Positions 7,215-16,071 are shown, numbered from the stretch's first letter. The stretch: 38,661 nt of DNA from RGIG1934 sp045122895 (GCA_045122895.1 JBGVIE010000025.1:1-38661), one strand, 5' to 3'. Numbers and translations: made by a program. The notes: a model not told the origin generated them from the sequence alone.

Positions 7215-9356
7215 ATGGACATCTTACAGATACTTACAAACGAACTTGGTATCAAAAAAACACAGACAGAAGCTGCCGTAAAGCTTATCGACGAAGGAAA
7301 TACAATACCTTTTATTTCCAGATACCGAAAAGAAGCAACTGGTGGTCTTAACGATGAAATACTTAGAAATCTAAATGACAGACTTACTTACCTTAGGAAT
7401 CTCGAAGATAGAAAAACTGCTGTTTTAAACAGTATAGAAGAACAGGGTAAATTAACCGACGAGTTGAAAGCTCAAATTGAGGCTGCCGAAACGCTTGTTC
7501 TGGTAGAAGATTTGTACAGACCATATAAGCAAAAAAAGAGAACAAGGGCAATCATTGCCAAAGAAAAAGGATTAGAACCACTTGCAAATATTATCTCACT
7601 TCAGATGATTAACACCCCTGTTGAAGCTGAAGCCAGAAAATATGTTTCCGAAGAAAAAGGTGTTGAATCAGAGGCAGATGCTATTGCAGGAGCTATGGAT
7701 ATCATCGCCGAAGCAATTTCCGATGAGGCAGATTACAGAACGTATATCAGAAACACTACTTTTAAAGAAGGAATGATTGTATCTACAGCAAAAGATCCTG
7801 AACTTAAATCCGTATACGAAATGTATTATGAATTCAGCGAAAAGATTAACAAAATTGCAGGCCACCGCGTCCTTGCAATTAACAGAGGAGAAGCAGAAAA
7901 AATACTCACAGTAAAAATTGAAGCTCCAGAAGACAAGCTCCTCAGTTACTTAGAGAAGAAAATCATTGTAAAAAACAACCCTAACACAAATGATATATTA
8001 AAAGAAACTATTAAGGACAGTTACAAAAGACTTATCTTCCCTTCAATAGAAAGAGAGATAAGAAGTTCACTTACAGAAGTTGCCGAAGATGGAGCCATAA
8101 AAGTTTTTGGTGAAAATCTCAAACAGTTACTTATGCAGCCGCCTATTGAAGGCCAGGTTGTACTCGGATGGGATCCGGCTTTTCGTACCGGTTGTAAACT
8201 TGCGGTTGTTGATGCCACAGGAAAAGTACTGGATACTACAGTAATATACCCTACTGCCCCTCAGAACAAAATAGAGGAATCAAAAACAATCGTTAAAAAG
8301 CTTATAAAAAAATATAACATAACACTTATTTCTCTAGGAAACGGAACTGCATCCAGAGAATCAGAAGCAGTTATTGTAGAATTGTTAAAAGAAATTCCTG
8401 AAAAAGTTTCATATATAATCGTCAATGAGGCTGGTGCTTCCGTGTACTCAGCAAGCAAGCTTGCAACAGAAGAATTTCCTAACTTTGATGTAGGACAGCG
8501 AAGTGCAACCTCAATGGCCAGACGTCTCCAGGATCCTCTGGCAGAACTTGTTAAAATCGACCCAAAATCCATCGGTGTTGGTCAATATCAGCACGATATG
8601 AATCAAAAAAGACTTGACGAAACTTTATCCGGAGTAGTTGAAGATTGTGTCAATAAAGTTGGTGTGGATTTAAATACTGCGTCTGCAAGTCTTTTAGAAT
8701 ACATCTCAGGTGTATCTAAGGCAATTGCAAAAAACATCGTGTCATACAGGGAAGAAAATGGTCGCTTTAATTCAAGAAAAGAATTGTTAAAAGTATCAAA
8801 GCTTGGTCCTAAGGCATTTGAACAATGTGCCGGATTTATGCATATCTCCGGTGGAAAGGAACCACTTGACTCAACAAGTGTTCATCCTGAATCATATGAA
8901 GCTACCGAGAAACTACTTGATATGCTCTCTTTAAAAAAAGAAGACATTACAGGTGGGGGACTTGTAGGCTTAAATCTTATGATAAAAGACAAAGCTAAAA
9001 CAGCTAAAGAAATCGGTATTGGCGAAATGACACTCACTGACATTATAAAGGAACTTGAAAAACCCGGACGTGATCCAAGAGATGAAATGCCAAAGCCTAT
9101 TCTTCGTACTGATGTACTTGAAATGAAGGATTTAAAAGAAGGAATGATTTTAAAAGGTACTGTCAGAAACGTTATCGACTTCGGTGTTTTTGTGGATATA
9201 GGAGTTCATCAGGACGGTCTCGTTCACATATCACAGATTACTGACAAATACATCAAACATCCACTTGAAGCAGTAAAACTAGGAGATGTTGTAGATGTGC
9301 GCGTTATGAGTGTGGATCTTGAGAAAAAGAGAATTCAGTTATCCATGAAAATTTGA
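7215..9356 (+). CDS. tex: Tex-family RNA-binding transcription accessory protein
   Basis: The 713-residue product is full length for the family. It has a helical N terminus (1-200), a YqgF/RNase H-like domain starting GWDPAFRTGCKLAVVDATGKV (about 319-440), helix-hairpin-helix repeats (GVDLNTASASLLEYISGVSKAIAKNIV, about 485-550), and a C-terminal S1 domain (LKGTVRNVIDFGVFVDIGVHQDGLVHISQ, about 645-713). Tex proteins bind nucleic acids and associate with transcription and the ribosome; the precise role in Clostridia is not settled. AAAGGA lies 8 bases before the ATG. It is monocistronic, flanked by divergent and downstream promoters. Confidence 0.93.
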   Translation: MDILQILTNELGIKKTQTEAAVKLIDEGNTIPFISRYRKEATGGLNDEILRNLNDRLTYLRNLEDRKTAVLNSIEEQGKLTDELKAQIEAAETLVLVEDLYRPYKQKKRTRAIIAKEKGLEPLANIISLQMINTPVEAEARKYVSEEKGVESEADAIAGAMDIIAEAISDEADYRTYIRNTTFKEGMIVSTAKDPELKSVYEMYYEFSEKINKIAGHRVLAINRGEAEKILTVKIEAPEDKLLSYLEKKIIVKNNPNTNDILKETIKDSYKRLIFPSIEREIRSSLTEVAEDGAIKVFGENLKQLLMQPPIEGQVVLGWDPAFRTGCKLAVVDATGKVLDTTVIYPTAPQNKIEESKTIVKKLIKKYNITLISLGNGTASRESEAVIVELLKEIPEKVSYIIVNEAGASVYSASKLATEEFPNFDVGQRSATSMARRLQDPLAELVKIDPKSIGVGQYQHDMNQKRLDETLSGVVEDCVNKVGVDLNTASASLLEYISGVSKAIAKNIVSYREENGRFNSRKELLKVSKLGPKAFEQCAGFMHISGGKEPLDSTSVHPESYEATEKLLDMLSLKKEDITGGGLVGLNLMIKDKAKTAKEIGIGEMTLTDIIKELEKPGRDPRDEMPKPILRTDVLEMKDLKEGMILKGTVRNVIDFGVFVDIGVHQDGLVHISQITDKYIKHPLEAVKLGDVVDVRVMSVDLEKKRIQLSMKI

Positions 9357-9367
9357 TAATTCATTCC

Positions 9368-9397
9368 TTGAATTGTTGCACTTATTTATGATAAAAT
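9368..9397 (+). promoter_or_regulatory. Promoter of the SprA-like metalloprotease gene
   Basis: TTGAAT (9368-9373) and TAAAAT (9392-9397) are separated by 18 bp. The -10 directly abuts the palindrome at 9398, so transcription would start inside the palindrome. The -35 overlaps the region just after the tex stop. Confidence 0.55.
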
Positions 9398-9430
9398 GTA
9401 ACTGTTCAGAGGTTATCTCGGAACAGTTAC
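9398..9430. repeat. GTAACTGTTC palindrome, copy 1
   Basis: A perfect 10-bp inverted repeat, GTAACTGTTC (9398-9407) and GAACAGTTAC (9421-9430), surrounds a 13-base loop AGAGGTTATCTCG that has its own CAGAG/CTCG dyad. It begins at the base after a TAAAAT -10 box. It matches the copy before the sufC-like gene in both arms. Confidence 0.85.
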
Positions 9431-9467
9431 GTAAAATTTAAATCAAAAAAGTTTTGGAGGTGTTTCT

Positions 9468-9962
9468 ATGATAGGTGGCATTTATGGATATAGCGCCGGC
9501 TATGGCAGTTTTGTATACAACAATATACCTGTCGACAGAATTTCACCCATAAATAAAGATGAGCAAAATTTGAGTGAGGCTGAAATTCGTTCCATGAAAC
9601 GTATCGGCAAGCTCGAGTGTAAAGCCTGTAGAGAGCGCAGATATCAAGACAGTTCTGACGAAATGGTATCTTTCAAATCACCGGGGCACATATCTCCTGG
9701 TGCTTCAGGTGCAGCTGTCAGGGCGCACGAACAGGAACATGTTTCCAACGCATACAAAGATGCTGCAAAAAATAACGGACAAGTAATACAGGCAAGCGTA
9801 GCCCTCAACCGAAGTACATGTCCTGAATGTGGACGTTCATATGTAGCAGGCGGAACTACTACTACCCAGATAAAATATCAGGAGTCAAATCCATATTCCA
9901 CTAATCAAAAGCTTGCTGACCAAAGCATACTTCTCGGAATGAATTTTGACGTTGCTGTATAA
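9468..9962 (+). CDS. SprA-like putative zinc metalloprotease
   Basis: The 164-residue protein carries HEQEH at residues 87-91 within GAAVRAHEQEHVSNAY, an HExxH-type zinc site and the hallmark of the SprA/CJM1_0395 putative metalloprotease family. Two cysteine pairs flank it, C51-xx-C54 (CKAC) and C118-xx-C121 (CPEC). Together they could form a second zinc site that ties the N-terminal and central parts together; this is inference. There is no signal peptide or membrane segment, and the N terminus is rich in glycine and tyrosine. The substrate is unknown. GGAGGTG precedes the ATG, and a strong terminator follows, so it is a single-gene unit. Confidence 0.75.
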   Translation: MIGGIYGYSAGYGSFVYNNIPVDRISPINKDEQNLSEAEIRSMKRIGKLECKACRERRYQDSSDEMVSFKSPGHISPGASGAAVRAHEQEHVSNAYKDAAKNNGQVIQASVALNRSTCPECGRSYVAGGTTTTQIKYQESNPYSTNQKLADQSILLGMNFDVAV

Positions 9963-10000
9963 AAAAGTCGATGAAACAAAAAACTGTTTCATCGACTTTT
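9963..10000. terminator. Bidirectional terminator between the protease gene and hom
   Basis: A perfect 16-bp stem (9963-9978 with 9985-10000) with a 6-base loop has A-rich and T-rich ends on both strands (AAAAGTCGATGAAACA arm). It begins at the stop codon of the protease gene and ends 12 bp before the hom stop, serving both convergent genes. Confidence 0.9.
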
Positions 10001-10012
10001 CTTATGTATAAA

Positions 10013-11227
10013 TTATTCCATTCTAATTCTTGTAATAATTCCTTCAACCTGTGCAGATGCATCTTCAAACTTCTGTTCAGACATTACCTCTGTCACAAAA
10101 GCAAATTCGTCTGTAAGTTCGTCAAGCTTAACAACGCTTACCTTGCCAAATGCAGCCTCTACACTCGCAAGCTTATCTGCCTCTGTTCCTTTAACTCTCA
10201 CAAAGAACTTCTTCTCTGACATCTTCATATCAGCTAATTCTAACTTGTCACTGCTCCACTCAATCTCAACATGATCATTTAAATGTCTTGCAGCCATTAC
10301 AATATCTGATACTACAGCACTTGCTGTTGGTAACTTACCTGCTCCACTTCCGTAGAACATAACATCACCGAGAACATTTCCCTTTACTAAAATTCCGTTA
10401 AATACACCACTTACACTGTATAATGGATGAGTCGTATCTATCATTGTAGGACAAACATATGAATAAAACTTACCATTAACTTTTTTCGCTTTACCAAACA
10501 ACTTTACTGAAGTTCCCATTGCATTTGCATACTTAAAGTCAACATCAGTAATCTTTGTGATACCTTCCGTATAAATGTCTTCGTAATCAACATCTTTTCC
10601 AGATACAAGCGATGATAAGATTGCAATTTTTCTACATGCATCAAAACCTTCAACATCTGCCTCAGGATTTCTCTCTGCATAACCAAGCTCCTGTGCTTCT
10701 TTTAATACTGTATCAAAATCAAGTCCTTCTTTGTCCATCTTTGTAAGGATAAAGTTTGTTGTACCATTAAGAATACCTGTTACTTCTAATACTTCATCTG
10801 CTGTAATGCACTGATTAAGTGGACGGATAATTGGAATACCACCGCCAACACTTGCCTCAAAGAAGAAATTGACATTTTTCTGTGCTGCTAACGCTATAAG
10901 CTCTGCGCCATGCTTTTCAACAAGCTCCTTGTTCGATGTACATACATTCTTACCATGTTCCAAAGCTGATTTAACAAAGCTGTATGCAGGATTAACTCCA
11001 CCCATAACTTCTGCAACGATATCAACTTCTTCGTCATTTAAAATAACTTCGTAGTCATGAACAAGAATATCCATAACAGGATCCCCTGGGAATTCTCTCA
11101 AATCAAGAACATACTTAATATTGATGTCCTGTCCTGACTTTTGATTAACTATTGCCTGATTTGTCTTGATTACCTCTACAACACCAGAACCTACTGTACC
11201 ATATCCTAAAACTGCAACGTTTACCAT
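10013..11227 (-). CDS. hom: Homoserine dehydrogenase
   Basis: The enzyme reduces aspartate semialdehyde to homoserine with NAD(P)H, on the route to threonine and methionine. The protein has 404 residues. The N-terminal Rossmann motif VAVLGYGTVGSGV is at residues 4-16. The substrate domain has GVNPAYSFVKSALEHGKNVCTSNKELV and the family signature ILNGTTNFIL...GLDFDTVLKEAQELGYAE. A C-terminal ACT domain (last 85 residues, FFVRVKGTEADKLASVEAAFG) is expected to sense the end-product threonine. GGAGGTAATT fixes the start at 11227 rather than the in-frame codon at 11239. It lies 11 bp after the ACT-domain gene, so the two form an operon. Confidence 0.95.
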   Translation of the reverse strand: MVNVAVLGYGTVGSGVVEVIKTNQAIVNQKSGQDINIKYVLDLREFPGDPVMDILVHDYEVILNDEEVDIVAEVMGGVNPAYSFVKSALEHGKNVCTSNKELVEKHGAELIALAAQKNVNFFFEASVGGGIPIIRPLNQCITADEVLEVTGILNGTTNFILTKMDKEGLDFDTVLKEAQELGYAERNPEADVEGFDACRKIAILSSLVSGKDVDYEDIYTEGITKITDVDFKYANAMGTSVKLFGKAKKVNGKFYSYVCPTMIDTTHPLYSVSGVFNGILVKGNVLGDVMFYGSGAGKLPTASAVVSDIVMAARHLNDHVEIEWSSDKLELADMKMSEKKFFVRVKGTEADKLASVEAAFGKVSVVKLDELTDEFAFVTEVMSEQKFEDASAQVEGIITRIRME

Positions 11228-11238
11228 AATTACCTCCA

Positions 11239-11682
11239 TTATTCTCTAGCTAGGATTTTTAAGTAATGAATACCTTTGCCCGACTCTATTGCCTCAATCA
11301 TTTCAGATACATTCTCTGTATCCGGCAATATCCCCACACTTAGTGTCAATGATGCAACTCCGTTAATAGGAATTGTCTGATGGATAGTAAGAATATTTGC
11401 CTTATACTCAGCAATCTGACCTAGCACCTTAGATAAGATTCCCGGCTCATCATCCATCTGTAACACAAAAGTGATGGTTTTACCTCTGGCATTGTCATGG
11501 AAAGGGAAAATGTCATCTTTATATTTGTAAAACGAACTTCTGCTAAGTTCCACTCTGTCAGTTGCTTCCTGAATAGTAAGCGCTCTTTCAGATTCAAGCA
11601 ATCTCTTTGCTTCAACTACTTTAAGAAGCACTTCCGGAACAGCTTTACGTCTAACAACGTAATATTCTGCCTTATCGCTCAT
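11239..11682 (-). CDS. ACT-domain protein of the PheB/UPF0735 family
   Basis: The 147-residue protein has an N-terminal helical part with a helix-turn-helix-like stretch (LTIQEATDRVELSRSSFYKYKDDIFPF, about 35-61). A C-terminal ACT domain follows (GKTITFVLQMDDEPGILSKVLGQIAEYKANILTIHQ, about 68-147). Members often sit beside hom or phenylalanine genes and are thought to be amino-acid-responsive regulators; the ligand is not known here. AAGGAG six bases before the ATG at 11682 decides the start over upstream in-frame codons. Pairing with hom suggests regulation of threonine or methionine synthesis. Confidence 0.85.
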   Translation of the reverse strand: MSDKAEYYVVRRKAVPEVLLKVVEAKRLLESERALTIQEATDRVELSRSSFYKYKDDIFPFHDNARGKTITFVLQMDDEPGILSKVLGQIAEYKANILTIHQTIPINGVASLTLSVGILPDTENVSEMIEAIESGKGIHYLKILARE

Positions 11683-11712
11683 AGATAACTCCTTCATTCC
11701 TTTAAAATGTTC

Positions 11713-11774
11713 GTGCATAGTGCACAATTGTTTTTCCTAGAGGGAATTTTACCACAGTTAAACATTCCTTGCAA
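11713..11774 (-). promoter_or_regulatory. Promoter and dyad upstream of the ACT-hom operon
   Basis: On the minus strand, TTGCAA (11769-11774) and TAAAAT (11746-11751) have a 17-bp spacer. Downstream of the start, a perfect dyad GTGCA-CTA-TGCAC (11713-11725) lies in the 5' untranslated region, about 20-32 bases after the -10, where a repressor could act as a roadblock. The neighbouring ACT/HTH protein is a conceivable ligand-responsive binder; that is inference. Confidence 0.6.
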
Positions 11775-11780
11775 CCCCTT

Positions 11781-12239
11781 TTATTGAGAAATCATTTTAC
11801 TTATCTCATCTTTTTCTTCATCTGTGAGAATATTCTCAACATCAATTATGATTGCAAGGCCTCCCTGACATGACACTATTTCCTGTACATATCTTGTGTC
11901 TTTGTTCTTGATAATAACTGGTGCTTTGTGGATTTTCTCAGCTTCAATAGCATGTATCTCCTCGACCATATCTACCTCTAAAGCTATCTGAAATCTTTCA
12001 TTCTGAACAATTATCAACTTTGTCTCTTCTGTTGGTTCCACTTCTACTAAACCGAATTTGCTACGCATACTAAACACCGGAATTATTTCTCCTCTAAGAT
12101 TGATAATTCCTTTCACATGTCTGGCACTGTTTGGAACACTTACTATTGGTAATAAATTCTCTATGCCTCTTACAAGCGCAATATCCACCCCGTAACTGTC
12201 ATCACCAACTTTGAATAAAACCGGTCTAAATTCTGCCAT
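11781..12239 (-). CDS. cheW: CheW-type chemotaxis coupling protein
   Basis: The 152-residue product is one CheW domain, with VLFKVGDDSYGVDIALVRGIENLLPIVSVPNSARHVKGIINLRGEIIPVFSMRSKFGL (about 7-64) including the NLRGxIIPV signature. It has no histidine kinase or receiver part. CheW links chemoreceptors to CheA. No other chemotaxis gene is in the window; the gene is 3 bp after prfB, with its AGGAGG ribosome-binding site inside the last codons of prfB, so it is co-expressed with secA and prfB. A role outside chemotaxis cannot be excluded. Confidence 0.88.
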   Translation of the reverse strand: MAEFRPVLFKVGDDSYGVDIALVRGIENLLPIVSVPNSARHVKGIINLRGEIIPVFSMRSKFGLVEVEPTEETKLIIVQNERFQIALEVDMVEEIHAIEAEKIHKAPVIIKNKDTRYVQEIVSCQGGLAIIIDVENILTDEEKDEISKMISQ

Positions 12240-12242
12240 ACA

Positions 12243-13362
12243 CTATACCTCCTGTTTTTCAAGATTTATCCATTTTAAATATGCATTAATAAACATATCA
12301 ATGTTTCCATCCAAAACACTGGCCACGTTACCTGATTCTTCTGATGTCCTTGTATCTTTTACCATTGTATATGGCTGCATAACATATGAACGAATCTGGC
12401 TTCCGAAACCATTTTCTTTTACCTCTCCACGAATATCAGATACCTTATCTGCATTCTCTTCTTTTTTTAAAATATAAAGCTTTGCTTTTAGCATCTGCAT
12501 TGCTTTATTCTTATTCTGAAGCTGTGATCTTTCATTCTGACACTGAACAACAATTCCTGTCGGCAAATGTGTAATTCTAATGGCAGATGAGGTCTTATTG
12601 ATATGCTGACCACCTGCTCCGCTAGATCTGTATGTGTCTATTCTAAGATCATCATCATTAATCTCAATATCAACATCTTCTTCTATATCAGGCATCACAT
12701 CGCATGACGCGAAAGATGTCTGTCTTTTTCCCGCAGCGTTAAAAGGCGATATACGCACAAGCCTGTGAACCCCATGTTCAGACTTCAAATATCCATATGC
12801 ATTCTCGCCTGTAATCTGCATCGTTATCGATTTAATTCCTGCTTCCTCACCATCCAGGTAATCAAGCACCTCGACTTTGTATCCTTTTTTGTCTGCATAT
12901 CTCTGATACATTCTCGTCAGCATCGATACCCAGTCACAGGACTCAGTTCCTCCTGCACCTGCATGCAATGACAGAATAGCTCCATATCGATCATATTCTC
13001 CCGACAAAAGTGTTTCCATTCTAAGAGATTCATACTGTTCCACAAACGAATCATATTCACTCTTAATATCTTCAACAATACTTTCATCTTCTTCCTCATA
13101 CCCCATCTCAATCATTGTAACTATATCATCATACGATTCTTCAAGTGATGCTACAGTCTCAACTATTGATTTAAGATTATTGAGTTCTTTCATAACCTTT
13201 TGAGAGTTTTCTACATCATCCCAGAACCCCGGTTGTGATGTTGTCATCTCTATCTCTTTGATTCGCTCACTTTTGTTAGCCGTGTCAAAGTGAATCCCTC
13301 AATTCCTTCAGCGGCTTTTCATATTCTGAAATTTTGTACTTGTACTGATCAAGTTCTACCAC
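12243..13362 (-). CDS. prfB: Peptide chain release factor 2, with programmed +1 frameshift
   Basis: RF2 releases peptides at UGA and UAA. The gene starts at GTG 13362, preceded by GAGGGTGA, and reads 25 codons (VVELDQYKYKISEYEKPLKELRDSL) to an in-frame TGA at 13285-13287 in the context CTTTGAC. An SD-like AGGGA lies just upstream. This is the classical autoregulatory site: ribosomes shift +1 at CTT and continue as DTANKSERIKEIEMTTSQPGFWDD to 12243, for about 372 residues, the normal length. The GGQ catalytic motif is in SGAGGQHINKTSS. An ATG-initiated frame from 13247 covers only the downstream part and should not be taken as the gene. It starts 5 bp after secA. Confidence 0.95.
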
Positions 13363-13367
13363 TATTC

Positions 13368-15932
13368 TCACCCTCTTCCACAGCACTGCTTATATTTCTT
13401 TCCACTTCCGCATGGACATGGAGCATTCGGATATATTTTCTCTTCTACTCTTCTCTTCGGAGCTTTCTTAGCAGATTCATCCTTATTAGTTCCTGTAACC
13501 TTAGCTACCTGTTCTCTCTCAACCTTCTGCTCTACTCTCACGTGTAAAAGAAGCCTTACCGTATCTTCTCTGATTGCCTGAATCATTCCGTTGAACATAT
13601 CAAAACCACTCATCTTATATTCGAGAGCAGGATCTTTTTGTCCATATGCCTGAAGACCAATACCCTGACGCAACTGATCCATATCATCTATATGATCCAT
13701 CCATTTTCTATCTATAACCTTAAGAAGAATAACTCTTTCAAGTTCTCTAACCTGTTCTGCTTCTGGGAATTCAGCCTCTTTCTTCTCGTAAAGTTTTACT
13801 GCCTGTTCCTTAATTCTCTGAATGAGTTCATCCTTTTTAAGACCTTCTACATCCTCTGTTCCAAGAGGCTCAATCGGAACTGTAGGAACTAATAGCTGAT
13901 TTAATTCTTCAACATCCCATTCTGATGAAGGAATATCGTCTGATATACAACCATCAATTGTGTTCTCAACAAATTCTGTAATCATCTTATAGATTACATC
14001 CCTCATACTTTCACCATCAAGAACACGTCTTCTCTCTGCATAAATAATCTCTCTCTGATCATTGTTAACCGCATCATATTCAAGAAGGTTCTTTCTGATA
14101 CCAAAGTTGTTATTCTCGATTTTCATCTGTGCTTTTTCGATTGCACTTGTAAGCATCTTATGCTCAATCTGTTCATTCTCCGGAACACCAAGTGCATTAA
14201 ACACAGACATAAGGCGCTCTGAACCAAAGAGTCTCATAATATCATCTTCAAGAGAAATATAGAATCTTGATTCACCCGGATCACCCTGTCTACCGGCACG
14301 TCCTCTGAGCTGATTATCAATACGTCTCGACTCATGACGTTCTGTACCAATAATCATGAGACCTCCTGCCGCTCTTGCCTCATCATCCAGCTTAATATCA
14401 GTACCACGACCAGCCATATTGGTAGCAATTGTAACTGCCCCATGCACACCTGCTTCTGCTACTATTTCAGCTTCCATCTCGTGGAACTTGGCATTTAATA
14501 CCTTGTGTGGCACACCCTGTTTCTTAAGAAGAGCACTTATTTCTTCTGAAGATTCAATTGTGATTGTACCTACAAGAATAGGTTGTCCTGTTGCATGTGT
14601 TTCAACAATCTTATTAACAATTGCTCTTAATTTCTCTTTCTTAGTCTTATAAACAGCGTCCTGCTGATCGATTCTCGCTACCGGTTTGTTAGTAGGAATC
14701 GAAACAACATCCATACCATAAATATTTCTAAATTCCTGTTCTTCCGTAAGGGCAGTACCTGTCATACCACACTTCTTCTCGTATTTGTTAAAGAAATTCT
14801 GGAATGTAATCGTTGCAAGAGTCTTGCTCTCTCTCTTAACCTTAACATGCTCTTTAGCTTCAATCGCCTGGTGAAGACCATCCGAGTATCTTCTACCCGG
14901 CATAATACGACCTGTAAATTCATCAACGATAAGTACTTCATCATCTTTTACTACATAATCCTTATCCTTAAACATAAGATTATGGGCACGAAGTGCTAGT
15001 ATAATATTGTGCTGTATCTCAATATTTTCAGGATCTGCAAGGTTCTCAATAGAGAAAAATCTTTCAACCTTATGTACACCTTCTTCTGTAAGGTTTACAA
15101 CCTTATCCTTCTCGTTAACAACAAAATCACCATCTTCTGTGATTTCTTCTTTCATAATTGCAGCCATCTTGGTAAGTTCAGCGCTCACGCTACCCTTCTT
15201 AAGCTGCCTTGCAAGAATATCGCAGGCCTCATAAAGCTTTGTGCTCTTTCCACTCTGTCCTGAAATAATAAGTGGTGTTCTGGCTTCATCGATAAGAACT
15301 GAATCGACCTCATCCACAATTGCATAATGAAGTGGTCTCTGAACAAGCTGTTCTTTGTAAATAACCATATTATCACGGAGATAATCAAATCCTAATTCAT
15401 TGTTAGTAATATATGTGATATCACATTCATACTGCTTACGTCTCTCGTCATTGTCCATCTCATTAAGTACACAACCTACCGTAAGACCTAAGAATCTATG
15501 AACCTGTCCCATCCACTCAGCATCACGCTTTGCCAAATAGTCATTAACTGTAACTACGTGTACACCTTTTCCCTCTAAGGCATTAAGATATGCAGGAAGC
15601 AAACAGGTCTGTGTCTTACCTTCACCAGTCTTCATCTCTGCAATTCTGCCCTGGTGTAAAATAATGCCACCCATAATCTGTACTCTGTAATGTTCAGTAT
15701 TAAGTACTCTCTTCGCAGCCTCTCTGACCGTAGCGTATGCTTCCGGTAAAATATCATCAAGAGTCTTACCCTCTGCTAACTGTTCCTTAAACTGTCTTGT
15801 CTTGTCTTTAAGTTCTTCATCAGTCAACTTCCCCATTGCCTCTCGGTAGCTCTCTACCTTGTCAACAATCGGTTTAATTCTCTTTATTTCTCTTTCACTA
15901 TGTGTTCCAAATAACTTAGTTCCTATTCCCAT
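13368..15932 (-). CDS. secA: Preprotein translocase ATPase SecA
   Basis: SecA drives secreted proteins through SecYEG using ATP. The 854-residue product is full length. Walker A is AEMKTGEGKTQ (about 99-109) and the DEAD-type motif is VDEVDSVLIDEARTPL. The preprotein cross-linking and helicase regions follow, with NMAGRGTDIKL and RHESRRIDNQLRGRAGRQGDPG. The C-terminal zinc-binding tail CPCGSGKKYKQCC is present, which binds SecB or ribosomes in other species. It is the first gene of secA-prfB-cheW. The start MGIGTKLFG is preceded by TTTAGGAGCC. Confidence 0.97.
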   Translation of the reverse strand: MGIGTKLFGTHSEREIKRIKPIVDKVESYREAMGKLTDEELKDKTRQFKEQLAEGKTLDDILPEAYATVREAAKRVLNTEHYRVQIMGGIILHQGRIAEMKTGEGKTQTCLLPAYLNALEGKGVHVVTVNDYLAKRDAEWMGQVHRFLGLTVGCVLNEMDNDERRKQYECDITYITNNELGFDYLRDNMVIYKEQLVQRPLHYAIVDEVDSVLIDEARTPLIISGQSGKSTKLYEACDILARQLKKGSVSAELTKMAAIMKEEITEDGDFVVNEKDKVVNLTEEGVHKVERFFSIENLADPENIEIQHNIILALRAHNLMFKDKDYVVKDDEVLIVDEFTGRIMPGRRYSDGLHQAIEAKEHVKVKRESKTLATITFQNFFNKYEKKCGMTGTALTEEQEFRNIYGMDVVSIPTNKPVARIDQQDAVYKTKKEKLRAIVNKIVETHATGQPILVGTITIESSEEISALLKKQGVPHKVLNAKFHEMEAEIVAEAGVHGAVTIATNMAGRGTDIKLDDEARAAGGLMIIGTERHESRRIDNQLRGRAGRQGDPGESRFYISLEDDIMRLFGSERLMSVFNALGVPENEQIEHKMLTSAIEKAQMKIENNNFGIRKNLLEYDAVNNDQREIIYAERRRVLDGESMRDVIYKMITEFVENTIDGCISDDIPSSEWDVEELNQLLVPTVPIEPLGTEDVEGLKKDELIQRIKEQAVKLYEKKEAEFPEAEQVRELERVILLKVIDRKWMDHIDDMDQLRQGIGLQAYGQKDPALEYKMSGFDMFNGMIQAIREDTVRLLLHVRVEQKVEREQVAKVTGTNKDESAKKAPKRRVEEKIYPNAPCPCGSGKKYKQCCGRG

Positions 15933-15989
15933 AATCGGCTCCTAAAATCTATATATTATATTCAGGCAAATTTATGCCTTTGATATCAT

Positions 15990-16018
15990 ATTATATCACT
16001 TCAATCTAGCTGTTGCAA
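15990..16018 (-). promoter_or_regulatory. secA promoter
   Basis: On the minus strand, TTGCAA (16013-16018) and TATAAT (15990-15995) are 17 bp apart. The secA ATG lies about 58 bases after the -10, leaving a short leader. Confidence 0.7.
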
Positions 16019-16036
16019 GCAAAAGGAAAAGCTGAA

Positions 16037-16071
16037 TAAAAAAAGAGTGCAACCATACGCGTCGCACTCTT
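16037..16071 (-). terminator. Intrinsic terminator of hpf
   Basis: On the minus strand AAGAGTGC/GCACTCTT (16064-16071 with 16043-16050) form an 8-bp stem with a 13-base loop. A run of seven T residues follows. It lies about 20 bp past the hpf stop and separates hpf from the secA promoter. Confidence 0.88.

Noticed and set aside
12243..13247. prfB as a 334-codon gene starting at ATG 13247
   Set aside because: The conserved RF2 N terminus lies upstream in the other frame, joined by the CTTTGAC shift site.
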